Positions 10,197 through 22,200 of a stretch of DNA of 64,000 nt are shown here, piece by piece. How positions within the stretch are numbered: position 1 is the first letter of the stretch; each line of letters starts with the position of its first letter. Under the pieces are notes generated by a model. The model ran no database searches. It saw only the letters and a list, made by a program, of their open reading frames with translations, and was not told the DNA's origin. Source of the DNA: Selaginella tamariscina (taxonomy: Eukaryota > Streptophyta > Lycopodiopsida > Selaginellales > Selaginellaceae); NCBI GenBank assembly GCA_003024785.1, contig PUQB01000134.1, forward strand, positions 453,945 through 517,944, read 5' to 3'. Made by a program: the position numbers and the translations under genes.

Positions 10197-13100
10197 ATGG
10201 TGAGAGCTTCAAAACGTCTACTAGAGACTGCGCCTGATGAAGAGCCACGGGAAGAGAAGAGGATATCGAAGCAGAAGCGAGGCAAGAGAGGAGAACCATC
10301 TAATGTAGCAAAGGAGGATCCTCCAGTGACTCAGTCTGGAGTAGTAGCAGTTGAGCAAGAACAGCCTCCACCAACAATCACAGATTTCCCGGAGAGCTCG
10401 TCGCAGTTGCCTCCTTCATCCGCTGAGGTTGCAGTCCTGAACGAGCAAGTGCAGATGACAGAGGCAGCTGAAGCTAGCGAGGACGACTTGGAGGAGGCAG
10501 TCAGCAAAAAGAGAGGCCGCGGGAAAGCTGATTCAAAAGGCAAGAAGGCGAAGAGCGATAAGGAGCCGAAGGAGTTATACAGCATACCGGCGAGCCTGCA
10601 TTTGGAGAGCTCAGCAAACCTGCTCGACAAAATTACTATCAAGGGACTTGGTGATCCTCCTGATGTGCCCATCTGCAGAATACATTCCAACGAGGTGGTT
10701 CGACGAGTGAACCCAGGGGACTTGGACAGGCTGGTGTCATCGTTGAAGAAGGCTGGTTATCTACGCAACACGGCCTTGTTCATTCTGTCCATCGGAGATC
10801 GACTCACTGCTGAGGAGCTATCGGAGCTGTCGAAGGACACGATTCAGTACGAGCAGCACCGGTCTTTCGAGCAAGCTCTTACTCAGCCGGAGTACAAACA
10901 GTGGGCTTCAAGGCTCTCAAACAGGAAGTTTAGCTGCTGGGACGGGAACCATAGGCTACAGGCTTTGCAGAAGCTGTACCGAGAGGATGCAGAGGACAAC
11001 CAGCGATGGGCTATTCGCGTTCGATCGAGTTTCATCTCCACGGAGAACCTCGACATTCTTCAACTGGTTTCGATGTTCCAATCGATTAACATGTGAGTAT
11101 TTTCTTTTCTTTTTGTTAAGAGTTTAGACTTACAGTTTCGTTGAACAGATCTTCAGCAACATCTGTGGAAACAACGCTACCACATATTCTCCTCGCTGTA
11201 AAGGCGGTCTGCACTAGTACAGAAGGAACTCAGAAAATCCTCGAGTCACTCACGGAGGTTGATCGTCTTGAGGTGCGGAAGTGGAAGGAGAGTTCATCAG
11301 GAAAGACGGCTTGGCATCCTCTTCCGAACCTGATCTGCGCAAAGATCTTTTCAAGGTAACCTCCGATTTAATTTATAGGAAAGAAATTTTTAACTTGTTC
11401 TATGTGCAGAACGAGATCGACGATGATCTCGACAGAGCAGTCACCAGTGCTAAGGGCAATTCACAGGTTGAGGTGAACCTAAGCAGCTAGTGTACAAGAA
11501 GCATGACAAGCGTATGCACAAGTTCCTCTCCATCATAGACCCAGACTTGGGGGAGGAGTGGTTCCAGAAGGTGACAAACATCTCTCATAAGCAGTGTCGC
11601 TGGATGGGCATTGAGAAGCTGTATGCGATGTCAAGGGCGAAGATTCCAAACATGCTGCGACTCCGATACCTGAACAAGCTCACCCGTCTCGAATCCAAGG
11701 CAGAACAACAGACACTTGGGCTACCGGGCATGCAGGACAAAGAGTGGATCAAGTGGTTCACCTTGGACTTATATTGGAAGGCTGTGCGCGAGGAAGCCAT
11801 TCAGATCCTTAAGGGGTTGCGAGAGGATGGTGAAGAAGTTGGAACGGATGTCGACTTCATGAGCTGGTTTGACGAGATGAGAATTCGGAGCAAGTGCCTG
11901 GTCTTTCAGCCCTTCCATGACTGCATACGGTTCACTTATTCGATGGAGCCGAATGAGTTTCTGGAGCGTGAGGAATCTGCGCGTCGGATGATATGGAGGT
12001 AAGCTTTCAATCCAGCATTGCTACTGTCTGACTTTGTGTTGCAGGTTCATACTGGCGAAGCAAATGACACCGTCCCATACGATGAAGCTGTGGACAGATC
12101 ATACAAGCGAGCCTCACATGTGGTCGAAGAGCAGAGGAGCTCTAACACCGTTCGAACGGGAGCATGTTCCATTCTGGCTCGACTGTCCGTCGCAACAGCC
12201 ACCAGCTTGGGAGAGCACACTATTCGACATGCACGCCAATGATCTACCAGCGATTGTTTGGGAGCCAGAAGAAGTAGAGGCTATCAAGAAGAGCAAGATG
12301 AAGAAGACGGTGCGGAAGACAACTACACCTGCAAAGGGATCGGGAGCGGGACCAAGCTCTTCTACAGCACCTCCGCCGGCATTCGACTTTACAATCAATG
12401 AGGTACAGCCACTTGTAGCTAGTTTGGACATCAAGGACGACCTGATGACCTTCATCCCGACCCTGGCTGCATCCCGTGGATCCTACGACCTAGCTGTGTG
12501 CGACATGGAGGAGATGAGCAGGTCTTTCTTCGAGCCAGGTGCTTCCCAGACAGAGGTGTACACCAAGCTCCGAGAACAGGTTGACAGACTACATACGGTT
12601 GAGTCACAAACGTTGTTCCAGGAAGTGGTAGGTGAATACGGCTTCAACCTCATCATCCTCGACTTGCCCAATGAGCTTGTATATGGAGGTGCTAGCATCA
12701 ACAAGGACATTGTGCAGCTAGATCCGGTGAAGTTTGAGGAGGCCTTGCAGTTCAGTGGAATGCACTTGGCAGCGAGTGGTTTCATGGTCGTCTTCGCGAG
12801 TTCTCCTTCTGTTTCGGCGGTGATTCAGGCGGCTGCAGTAATCAACTTGGAGGTTGCAGGGACTTACAGCGTCTACCGTGCACGAGGCTGGGGATACCGT
12901 GACAAAATTAAGGTAAGCTAGCTATTCAAGTTCAAGTTTAACTTGGTCTATGTGGCAGGATAACTTGTTAGTTCTCTTGGTGCTGCAAAGCTCTGAGAAG
13001 AAGTCGAAGAGGCCAAACCCTCTGGCGTTGACGAACACGATCCTCGTCGACACTGCCGACCGTTATCAGGAGGCTTGGTAAGGAAGTGCTTTGCTATGTT

Positions 13101-13421
13101 TATCCTAATGGAAGATTGTGCAGGATTATGATTCAACCGAAGAGTGTTCGACTCATGCAGCTTTTGATCGAGCGTCTCAGTAGACCTGGCGACCTAGTCT
13201 GGGATATTGGTTCCGGAACCGGGTCATCATTGTTAGCTGCCGTCGAGCTCGGAAGGAATATTATAGGAACCGAGAAGAGTTTCGAACTCTCTAGGTTGGC
13301 AACAAACAAGCTTGCAGAGAACATTAGACCAGAAGAGTTACCTACTCAAACACCTCCACGTCCAAGCGTAACTGGTGGTTCGAGAACTGCAGCTTTACTT
13401 AAGATGAAGAAGAAACTTTAG
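10197..13421 (+). pseudogene. ParB-like domain + amino-DNA-methyltransferase protein, MULE cargo, copy 1
   Basis: Six exons (10197-11092, 11149-11355, 11410-11998, 12045-12912, 12959-13077, 13124-13421) with GT-AG introns of about 46-57 nt, giving roughly 990 residues. Order: Lys/Arg-rich tail with NLS-like KKRGRGK; acidic/Ser region; ParB/sulfiredoxin-like domain (NEVVRRVNPGDLDRLVSSLKKAG and, at residues about 249-253, DGNHR followed by LQAL); a long unrecognised middle; a second basic linker; then a Rossmann methyltransferase region with motif IV-like LIILDLPNE at 12652-12678 and, in exon 6, PKSVRLMQLLIERLSRPGD and motif I DIGSGTGSSLLAA at 13203-13240. The order IV before I is that of beta-class N6-adenine/N4-cytosine methyltransferases. 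Exon 3 carries two frameshifts relative to copy 2 (near 11410-11430 and near 11480), so this copy looks disabled, though most exons are open. Its role in the element is unknown; modifying element DNA or regulating transposition is inference. Confidence 0.7.
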
Positions 13422-13499
13422 CTAATGTATATTGAGTAATAAATTAAGCTAATATAAAAAAAAATAAAAAAATACAACAGTTTTAATAGAATTCTTTTT

Positions 13500-13575
13500 T
13501 GCCGACTGAGGCCAATACTGCCGACCAGAAAGAATATTCCAAAATATTCTAGAATATTCTTGAATATTCGAGCCC
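13500..13575. repeat. Subterminal array at right end of MULE copy 1 (GCCGAC motifs and GAATATTC units)
   Basis: TTGCCGACTGAGG and TGCCGACC are followed by GAATATTC units that run in register: AAATATTCTAGAATATTC then TTGAATATTC. GAA/TTC alternation every 5 bp matches the plant heat-shock element pattern. The mirrored set in copy 2 is at 14578-14645. Confidence 0.6.
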
Positions 13576-13613
13576 AGGCCTCCTGGGCCCCAAGCCTCCA
13601 AAATGGCGCACTC

Positions 13614-13622
13614 CTCACACTG
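13614..13622. repeat. Target-site duplication, right of MULE copy 1
   Basis: CTCACACTG, identical to 5303-5311; lectin B reading resumes immediately after it. Confidence 0.9.
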
Positions 13623-14176
13623 ACGTGACTTACGTCGCTGCAGTGACTCACAACGACGAGAATTCGGTGGTTGGATTTCATCCCAGCAACAATACTGGTG
13701 ACAACATGGTGAGAAGACTTCGGATGATTGGTCTAAAATCTAATCATGGAATCGAATACCTGCTGGTGGTCAGGAAGATACCACATCCTATACATCCTTC
13801 ATTGTCATCAACAAGGGGACTGGATTGGCATTGAAGGGTTCAACCAAGCCTGGTGACAAGGTACTAAACATGACATGTCTCGAATTGCTCGAAACATAAT
13901 TAATCCTGCTTGGCATCTACTAATCAGGTGATTGCGGCTGTGTATGATCCTGTGGATTATGACTTTGTTTGGTCAGAGGATCGTAACCAGAGATCGATCC
14001 AAGAGTATGTTAGCATCAACCTCTCCAAGGCTGGTGCTACCAATCTTCACTGGACTTTGTCTCCAGACGACCAGTATCAGAATGGTGCATGGTACCACCC
14101 CTTGACTCTTCTTCTTGGAACTGCTGATGGTGGCTTCCTCGATCGTCAGTCTTGGAAGTTTATCCTCCTCAAGTAA
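13614..14176 (+). pseudogene. Lectin B, 3' half (second EUL-like domain) after the MULE
   Basis: Blocks 13614-13708, about 13747-13860 and 13928-14176 correspond to lectin A exons 4-6. The intron after 13708 has lost about 21 bp, including its TTACAG acceptor (lectin A 2828-2838 region), so the exon junction can no longer be spliced normally. Together with the 8.3-kb insertion this makes the second domain of lectin B non-functional. The last exon remains open with few substitutions and ends in TAA. Confidence 0.8.
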
Positions 14177-14424
14177 ATGGCGTTTGAATGGAGAGAATAA
14201 ACGTTTGTCATTTGGGTTTTTACGGTTTTCAAGTTGTTGTAGTAACTAATGTTAAATTACAAACGTATTTGTGTTCTACATTTTCACGATTGACCCGAAT
14301 GGTGTAATGCAGAACACAAAATCAATGGTTCGTAGAGGATGTTCCAAAATTGTTCTAATGTCTCGACGCAAGCATATACGTTTTATTCAAAATGACACTT
14401 GTATTGTCGGCACAATTTCAACCC
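14177..14424. other. 3' flank of lectin B up to MULE copy 2
   Basis: The flank begins like that of lectin A (GGCGTTTGAATGGAGAGAATAAACG) and then diverges. No gene or other element was recognised. Confidence 0.5.
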
Positions 14425-14433
14425 CGGCCAAAT
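14425..14433. repeat. Target-site duplication, left of MULE copy 2
   Basis: CGGCCAAAT occurs here and at 22556-22564, flanking copy 2 exactly. Confidence 0.9.
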
Positions 14434-14577
14434 GAGTGCCGCCATTTTGGACACAAGCAAATCATAAGAGCACCTCACCAATATCAAGTCAGCATCCACT
14501 TGATGAGTCACTAGCACCATGTTTTCGACGCCAGCGCTTTAAGGACGATTTGGCTTGGGGTCCAGGAGGCCTGGGCT

Positions 14578-14650
14578 CGAATATTCAAGAATATTCTAGA
14601 ATGTTTTGGAATATTCTTTTTGGTCGGCAGTATTGGCCTCAATCGGCAAA
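14578..14650. repeat. Subterminal GAATATTC/GCCGAC array, left end of MULE copy 2
   Basis: GAATATTCAAGAATATTC, then TAGAATG and GGAATATTC, followed by GGTCGGCAG. This is the counterpart of 13500-13575 in copy 1. The other end (22440-22520) has a weaker GAAT/ATTCTAG array. Confidence 0.55.
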
Positions 14651-14724
14651 AAAAAATTCTAGTAAAACTGTTGTATTTTTATCTTTTTCATTTTATATTA
14701 GCTTATTACTCAAATATACATTAG

Positions 14725-17700
14725 CTAAAGTTTCTTCTTCATCTTGAGTAAAGCTGCAGTTCTCGAACCACTAGTTACGCTTAGACATAGAGGTGTTTGA
14801 GTAGGTAATTCCTCTGGTCTAATGTTCTCTGCGAGCTTGTTTGTTGCCAACCTAGAGAGTTCGAAACTCTTCTCGGTTCCTATAATATTCCTTCCGAGCT
14901 CGACGGCAGCTAACAACGATGACCCGGTTCCGGAACCAATATCCCAGACTAGATCGCCATGTCTACTGAGACGCTCGATCAAAAGCTGCATGAGTCGAAC
15001 ACTCTTCGGTTGAATCATCATCCTACACAAACTTCCATTAGAATAAACAAAGCAAAGTACTTCCTTACCAAGCCTCCTGATAACGGTCGGCGGTGTCGAC
15101 GAGGATCATGTTCGTCAACGCCAGAGGGTTTGGCCTCTTCGACTTCTTCTCCGAGCTTTGCAGCACCAAGAGAACTAACAAGTTATCCTGCCACATAGAC
15201 CAAGTTAAACTTGAACTTGAATAGCTAGCTTACCTTAATTTTGTCACGGTATCCCCAGCCTCGTGCACGGTAGATGCTGTAAGTCCCTGCAACCTCCAAG
15301 TTGATTACTGCAGCCGCCTAAATCACCGCCGAAACAGAAGGAGAACTCACGAAGACGACCATGAAACCACTCGCTGCCAAGTGCATTCCACTGAACTGCA
15401 AGGCCTCCTCAAACTTCACTAGATCTAGCTGCACAATGTCCTTGTTATGCTAGCACCTCCATATACAAGCTCATTGGGCAAGTCGAGGATGATGAGGTTG
15501 AAGCCGTATTCACCTACCACTTCCTAGAACACCGTTTGTGACTCAACCGTATGTAGTCTGTCAACCTGTTGTCAGAGCTTGGTGTACACCTCTGTTTGGG
15601 AAGCACCCGGCTCGAAGAAAGACTTGCTCATCTCCTCCATGTCACACACAGCTAGGTCGTAGGATCCACAGGATGCAGCCAGGGTCGGGATGAAGGTCAT
15701 CAGGTCGTCCTTGATGTCCAAATTAGCTACAAGTGGCTGCACCTCATTGATTGTAAAGTCGAATGCCGCGGAGGTGCTGTAGAAGAGCTTGGTCCCGCTC
15801 CGATCCCTTTGCAAGTGTAGTTGTCTTCCACACCGTCTTCTTCACCTTGCTCTTCTTGATAGCCTCTACTTCGTCCGGCTCCCAAACAATCGCTGGTAGA
15901 TCATTGCCGTGCACGTCGAATAGTGAGCTCTCCCAAGCTGGTGGCTGTTGCGACGGATAGTCGAGCCAGAATGGAACATGCTCCCGTTCGAACGGTGTTA
16001 GAGCTCTTCTGCTCTTCGACCACATGTGAGGCTCACTTGTATGATCTGTCCACAGCTTCATCATATGGGACGGTGTCATTTGCTTCGCCAGTATGAACTT
16101 GTAACACAAAGTCAGACAGTAGCAATGCTGGAATGAAAGCTTACCTCCATATCATTCAACGCGCAGACTCCTCATGCTCTAGAAACTCATTCGGCTCCAT
16201 CGAATAAGTGAACCGTATGCAGTCATGGAAGGGCTGAAAGACCAAGCACTTGCTCCGAGTTCTCATCTCGTCAAACCAGCTCATGAAGTCGACATCCGTT
16301 CCAACTTCTTCACCATCTTCTCGCAACCCCTTAAGGATCTAAATGGCTTCCTCGCGCACAGCCTTCCAATATAAGTCCAAGGTGAACCACTTGATCCACT
16401 CTTTGTCTTGCATGCCTGGTAGCCCAAGTGTCTGTTGTTCTGCCTTAGATTCGAGACGGGTGAGCTTGTTCAAGTATCAGAGTCGCAGCATGTTTGGAAT
16501 CTTCACCTTTGACATCGCATACAGCTTCTCAATGCCCATCTAGCGACACTGCTTATGAGAGATGTTCGTCACCTTCTGGAACCACTCCTCCCCAACTCTG
16601 GGTCTATGATGGAGAGGAACTTGTGCATACGCTTGTCATGCTTCTTGTACACTAGCTGTTTTAGGTTCAGCTCAACTTGTGGATTGCCCTTAGCACTGGT
16701 GACTGCTTTGTCGAGATCATCATCGATCGATTCTGTTCTGCACATAGAATAAGTTAAAAAAAAAATTTCCTATAAATTAAATCGGAGGTTACCTTGAAAA
16801 GGATCTTTGCGCAGATCAGGTTCGGAAGAGGATGTCAAGCCGTCTTTCCTGCTGAACTCTCCTTCCACTTCCGCACCTCAAGACAATCAAGCTCCGTGAG
16901 TGACTCAAGGATTTCTGAGTTCCTTCTGTACTACTGCAGACCGCCTTTATAGCGAGGAGAATATGTGGTAGCGTTGTTTCCACAGATGTTGCTGAAGATC
17001 TGTTCAACGAAACTGTAAGTCTAAACTCTTAACAAAAAGAAAAGAAAATACTCACATGTTAATCGATTGGAACATCGAAACCAGTTGAAGAATGTCGAGG
17101 TTCTCCATGGAGATGAAACTCGATCGAACGCGAATACCCATCGCTGGTTGTCCTCTGCATCCTCCCGGTACAGCTTCTGCAAAGCCTGTAGCCTATGGTT
17201 CTCGTCCTAGCAACTGAACTTCCGGTTTGAGAGCCTTGAAGCCCACTGTTTGTACTCCGGCTGAGTAAGAGCTTGCTCGAAAGACCGGTGCTGCTCGTAC
17301 TGAATCGTGTCCTTCGACAACTCCGATAGCTCCTCAGCAGTGAGTCAATCTCTGATGGACAAAATGAACAAGGCCGTGTTGCATAGATAACCAGCCTTCT
17401 TCAACAATGACAGCATGTCCAAGTCCCTTGGGTTCACTCGTCGAACCACCTCGTTCGAATGTATTCTACAGATGGGCACATCAGGAGGATCACCAAGTCC
17501 CTTAACAATGATTTTGTCTAGCAGGTTCGCTGAGCTCTCCAAATGCAGGCTAGTCGGTATGCTGTATAACTCCTTCGGCTCCTTATCGCTCTTCGCCTTC
17601 TTGCCTTTTGGATCAGCTTTCCCGCGGCCTCTCTTTTTGCTCACTGCCTCCTCCAAGTCGTCCTCGCTAGCTTCAACTGCCTCTGTCATCTGCACTTGCT

Positions 17701-17947
17701 CGTTCAGGACTGCAACCTCAGTGGATGAAGGAGGCAACTGCGACGAGCTCTCCAGGAAATCTGTGATGATTGGTGGAGGCTGCTCCTGCTCAACTGGTAC
17801 TACTCCAAACTGAGTCATTGGAGGATCCTCCTTTGCTACATTAGATGGTTCTCCTCTCTTGCCTCACTTCTGCTTCGATATCCTCTTCTCTTCCCGTGGC
17901 TCTTCATCAGGCACAGTCTCTAGTAGACGTTTTGAAGCTCTCACCAT
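14725..17947 (-). pseudogene. ParB-like domain + amino-DNA-methyltransferase protein, MULE cargo, copy 2
   Basis: Same exon layout as copy 1 on the minus strand, start at 17947, stop at 14725-14727. Exon 3 is in frame here across the region that is frameshifted in copy 1 (SRTESIDDDLDKAVTS follows the splice), so this copy shows the original frame there. It carries several stops absent from copy 1, mostly CGA to TGA or TGG to TAG (for example at 17864-17866, at the Trp codon before the DGNHR motif where DGN has also become DEN, and near 17346). Motif IV-like LDLPNE and motif I DIGSGTGSSLLAA are both preserved. Disabled by stops, but useful for rebuilding exon boundaries by comparison. Confidence 0.7.
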
Positions 17948-18700
17948 TTTGTAAACTCTGGAAAGCAAACACACAAGTCAATTGATTAGGAGACAAAATA
18001 AAAAAACAAACAAAGATGACTAACCTTGTGGCTGCCGACTCAAGCTAGATGGTGCCGACCCTCTCAGTCGGCAGAGAGATGTAGAAGAACAAATCCTGCC
18101 GACTGAGATAGTTGGTGCCAACCCTCTCAGACGGCACTGAAGAGATAATGGTGCCGACTGAGATAGGATGGTGCCGTCCCTCTCAGACGGCACAAATGGG
18201 AAGACCCATTAACTAGTTTAAAAGAAATACTTGAGCCGCAAAGAAACAAATAAACTAATTCAAAATACCTTGTGGCTGCTGACTGAAGAAGGATGGTGCC
18301 GTCACTCTCAGTCGGCACAAATGGGAAGACACATTAACTCTGAAAAAAAATTGTGATACGAATACTTGAGCCGCAAAGAAAAAAATAAACTAATTCAAAA
18401 TACCTTGTGGCTGCCGACTGAAGAAGGATGGTGCCGTCACTCTCAGTCGGCACAAATGGGGAGACCCTATATCTCTGAAAAAAGAATATTATGACACGGA
18501 TACTTGAGTCGCAAAAAAAAAATAAATAAATCAAAAATACCTTGTGGCTGCCGACTGAACCAGGATGGTGCCGTCGCTCTCAGTCGGCACAAATGGGAAG
18601 ACCCTATATCTTAGAAAAAAAATACTTTGAGCCGCAAATCATAAAATACAGAAATTACACATACCTTGTGGCCGCCGACTGAGCAGGATGGTGCCGACAA
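17948..18700 (-). repeat. Exon-like cassette array, MULE copy 2
   Basis: Mirror of 9240-10190. Cores (CTCTCAGTCGGCACAAATGGG) recur near 18301, 18441 and 18575, with diverged cores near 18060 and 18180. There are fewer full units than in copy 1, so cassette number differs between the two insertions. Confidence 0.65.
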
Positions 18701-19208
18701 TCTAAATTGGCATAGAAATCTCCATTGATATACTTGGGCGCTGCACGAATCGAGACGAATGGATGGCGCCGCAATGGAAACCGTAACTCTGAGATCTGAG
18801 ATTGAAAAAACCTCAGGATCTGCCGCAGTGAAAACAGATCTGAGATTGAAAAAACCCTAGCCACAGTGGAAACAATAAACCCTATCTACCAAAAAACCCT
18901 AGCCGCAATGAAAACAGTGAACCCTATGGAATAAATATGACATTAATATTTAGGGTTTATTTTAAAATATGTGAATAATTAGTAAATGTGAAGATATTTC
19001 AAATCATAAAAGGTAGTAATTAAATTAAATCGGTGATATTAGAGAGGACATCATTAGGAACACTATGAGCTGGGCAACGTAGTATTAATTATATACAAAC
19101 GTGTATTCACGTTTATTATCAACGATTATAAATTTTTTTGGCGAGGGAAAGTGTGTTTAATCTTTTGCTTTGCTTTCCTAAACCAACGAGCTTTCTCCTT
19201 GCGTTGTC
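18701..19208. promoter_or_regulatory. Divergent promoter region of MULE copy 2
   Basis: Contains AAACCCTAGCC-type teloboxes at about 18850-18905 and AAACCCTA/TAGGGTTT near 18890-18960, as in copy 1. It lies between the cassette array and the transposase ATG at 19209. Confidence 0.5.
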
Positions 19209-22200
19209 ATGGCCAGAGTTACCTATGAAGGCATTGACAAGAGATTTCCCAGTTGATGAAGATGGAAATGCTTTTGTGTTTGAACATGATCTTCACATTG
19301 CTTTCAACATTCCTTGTTGTTTTAGTATACATGTGGTTCAATTGATGTCAGTTTCTGCGAGTTCTGGAGAAGATGTGGAGTTGTTACCAGAAGGCAACGC
19401 ATCAAACCAGTTTGTCTTTTACACATCGTGCCCGGCAAAGGGCCCGTTGTTCAGGTTGCAGACAGAGGAGCGTGAGGAATCCATGCTGGTGTGTCTTCTA
19501 AGAGCAGACAATTGTAGGATAGGGAAGGATCTCATTGGTTCGTCTGAAGTTAAACGGTCTCTGAACTACCGCAGATATACAATGGAAATGTCATTTACGA
19601 ACTTCCCCCAAAGAAAGAAAGCACAGAGAAGTACTTGGGATGAATCGCAAGGATGGCTGCTACCATTGGACACACCCGAGCATAACACACTGGCATGTTT
19701 CGGTGCGAGTCAGTCGAAGTTCATGTGTTGGACATCTCAAATGCATCAATCCTACCTTCCCCTACTTGGCTTTTGAGAAGAAGCCAAATGAATGTCACTT
19801 CAAGGGTGCTGTGGAGAAGGCAAAGACAACTCAGACATGCAAAGTAATAGGCATGAAATGTAAGAATTGTGGAGAGGAGCCATTGCTGGTGCACACTTGT
19901 CCGGCTTATGTGTACTACATTCTGCCAGACGACATTTCTTTTACAAGGTTGTTCATTCACAGAGGTGTTCATCAGCATCCAGTCAGCCCCTCAGTGTCAG
20001 CTTCAAACGTTCAACGTGCCAGATCTAGTGTCAGCAACGTGGTAAAGAGTAGTCCGCGAACCAATCAATGAGTGATTGAGTTTCAAGCTGCGCGTGAGCT
20101 CATCTTTGAAGAACTTTTCAAGGAAGAAGGAGAAGTCTCGTACATTGGTTTACTCTCAAAACTTGAACCTCTAACAAACCATCGAAGGTGTTTTTCTTTA
20201 GATCTCTAAACACTGACGTGACCTTTTCTTTAGGACTCGCGACTGGATTACACAATCAAGACAGAAGGAGACACACTTTAGAGAGGGTTACGAGGGTCTT
20301 CTGGAGATGAAGAAAAGTTGCCAACCTTTCATTCACGTCATACATGTTCCAAGGATGGAACTGCATGGTGCTGAGGAGCAGCCTCTGAAATGACAGTTGA
20401 GGGACCGGGTTCAGGAGTTGAGTACCATCAGAAGGTGTCAAAGTGGAGGAGACCTTCATGATCAATGGGTTGTTCTGGACCACACGCACCGCATACCAGA
20501 CTGGGCGACAATTGGAATACACCTTTATGACCCATTGTAAGTTGTAAAACTCTTCATAACACTTTCTAATCTTCGTTATCTAACACTCTCTTGCAGTGTC
20601 AGATCCATGGTGACTATAGCTTACGCAGATATGTGCCGCGAAGATAATGTTGCAGTGCTGAAGTTCTTGAACACAATGCTAGAGGTTTGTAAGAAACAGG
20701 GTTTGGAGAATGTCAACTTTGCTGGTTTCATGTCGGATGAGGCTGGAGCGATATGGATAGCCTTGCGCCAAGTATTCAACAACGGAGCAAAGATGAAAGG
20801 GAGGGAAAGAAGCTGTCTGTTTCACTTTATGCAATCCGTGCGTCAGGTGACAAAGAAATGGATCGCAGAAGAATATCGCGAAGAACACATGAAGCTTGCT
20901 CGTGCCTGGCCTGCAGCACTGAATGAACAATCTAAGAAAGAACAACTGGCAATTCTCGAGTCTTTTTGGGAAGGACGAGCGTCAAACATTCGAGCTTTGA
21001 AGACATGGCTGTCTTGGTGGATCAGGCATGAGGACCACATCTCAATGGCGGAACTGGGAGACATGACAGAAGAAGGACTCGCGAGCGTTCCAACTACAAA
21101 CAATGCTGAAGTGATTCATGCGAGAGCAAGAAGAGCAAGATTGGCCAAAAGAGTACCACTGCTGGAGGCGACAATGTTAGACCTCACCGATGCAGTTATG
21201 CAGAGTGCGAAGGTGAAAGCGGCAATAGAAGGGAGGTATACAGGGTAGGGCCTTCGAAGGAAACTCTGTTGAAACGAGTGCAACGCAAACTCTCTGAGGG
21301 GAAAAGTGTATCTCCATCAACAATTATCAATCTGGTGGAAGGCGAGGAACACTTGACCAGCCCGGAGTTCACGAGTACCACTAACGTTCGAGTGCAAACT
21401 GTTAGGAGAACAGTCACAGAACAGAACAGTCTGATGCTCGACGTTCACACAGACATGATAGAGTACACAGAGCGGGTGGTCCAAAACAACAAGAGAAAGA
21501 GGTTAAGGTTCAAAGAGGTTTTGGAGAGAGAGATTGCTCAAACAGAGTGGGCCATCAGACGAATCGGAGCATCCTATAAGGTTAAGTGTTTGGGGATGAA
21601 TCAGGAAGGAACTGCTCTGTGTGGAAAACCAATCGGTTATCCAAGCAGAGTGCCAGCACCAGGATTCTATGGAAAACGAATGTACATTGATGCCTTGGGG
21701 AATGAGGAGTATGTACAACAGATGATGTGGTTCTGCCCAAAAGATTCAGGGTGTTTCACCGGCCAAACGGAAAAATTCTTCAGTCACGAATTCCAACATC
21801 ACCAACGGTTTGGCCTGTGCTCAAGGAAACGAAGCTGACAAGTGAGGAGGTCAGAGAACTACAGGATGCAGGCTTTGTTCTGGAAGGTTTACAGGGGATG
21901 GCAGGAAGAGTAGATGAGGGTCAGAAGGACAAAACACCATCGCCACCACGTGGAGCTGGATCTACAACAATTCCACCTTTCGAAGGACGTATGGTCCGGA
22001 CTCCAACAAAAATGTCTAAGGAACAAGAGAAGAATTTCTGTAAGGCCAAGACGTTTTTAGGTATTGTTGTGTGCAAAATGTTGAAGTGACAGCTAGAGGA
22101 CGGAAGGAGGCTTTCGTTGTGTCGGCAGGAAATGACTCTACAAAGGTGACTATTATACTTATCCTATATGCAGTTGTTCTACCTTTCAGAAGAGCAAAAG

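Larger units (their letters stand above)
5312..13613. mobile_element. MULE DNA transposon copy 1 carrying a ParB-methyltransferase cargo gene
   Basis: Element of 8302 bp bounded by a 9-bp target-site duplication that splits the lectin B gene. The left end begins GGGTCTCGGCG and the right end, read inward on the minus strand, begins GAGTGCGCC; both then contain GGAGGCT...CAGGAGGC, so the terminal inverted repeats are short and imperfect. Gene order inward from the left: transposase (minus strand), shared promoter/5' leader region with a cassette array, then the ParB-methyltransferase gene (plus strand). GCCGACTG motifs and GAATATTC arrays lie near both ends. A second copy is at 14434-22555. 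TSD length, the transposase DDE region and the SWIM finger place it in the Mutator superfamily. Confidence 0.85.

Noticed and set aside
10331..10690. 119-codon minus-strand ORF opposite the ParB-like exon
   Set aside because: Shadow of the coding exon; it has no motifs and its frame is not kept independently in copy 2.
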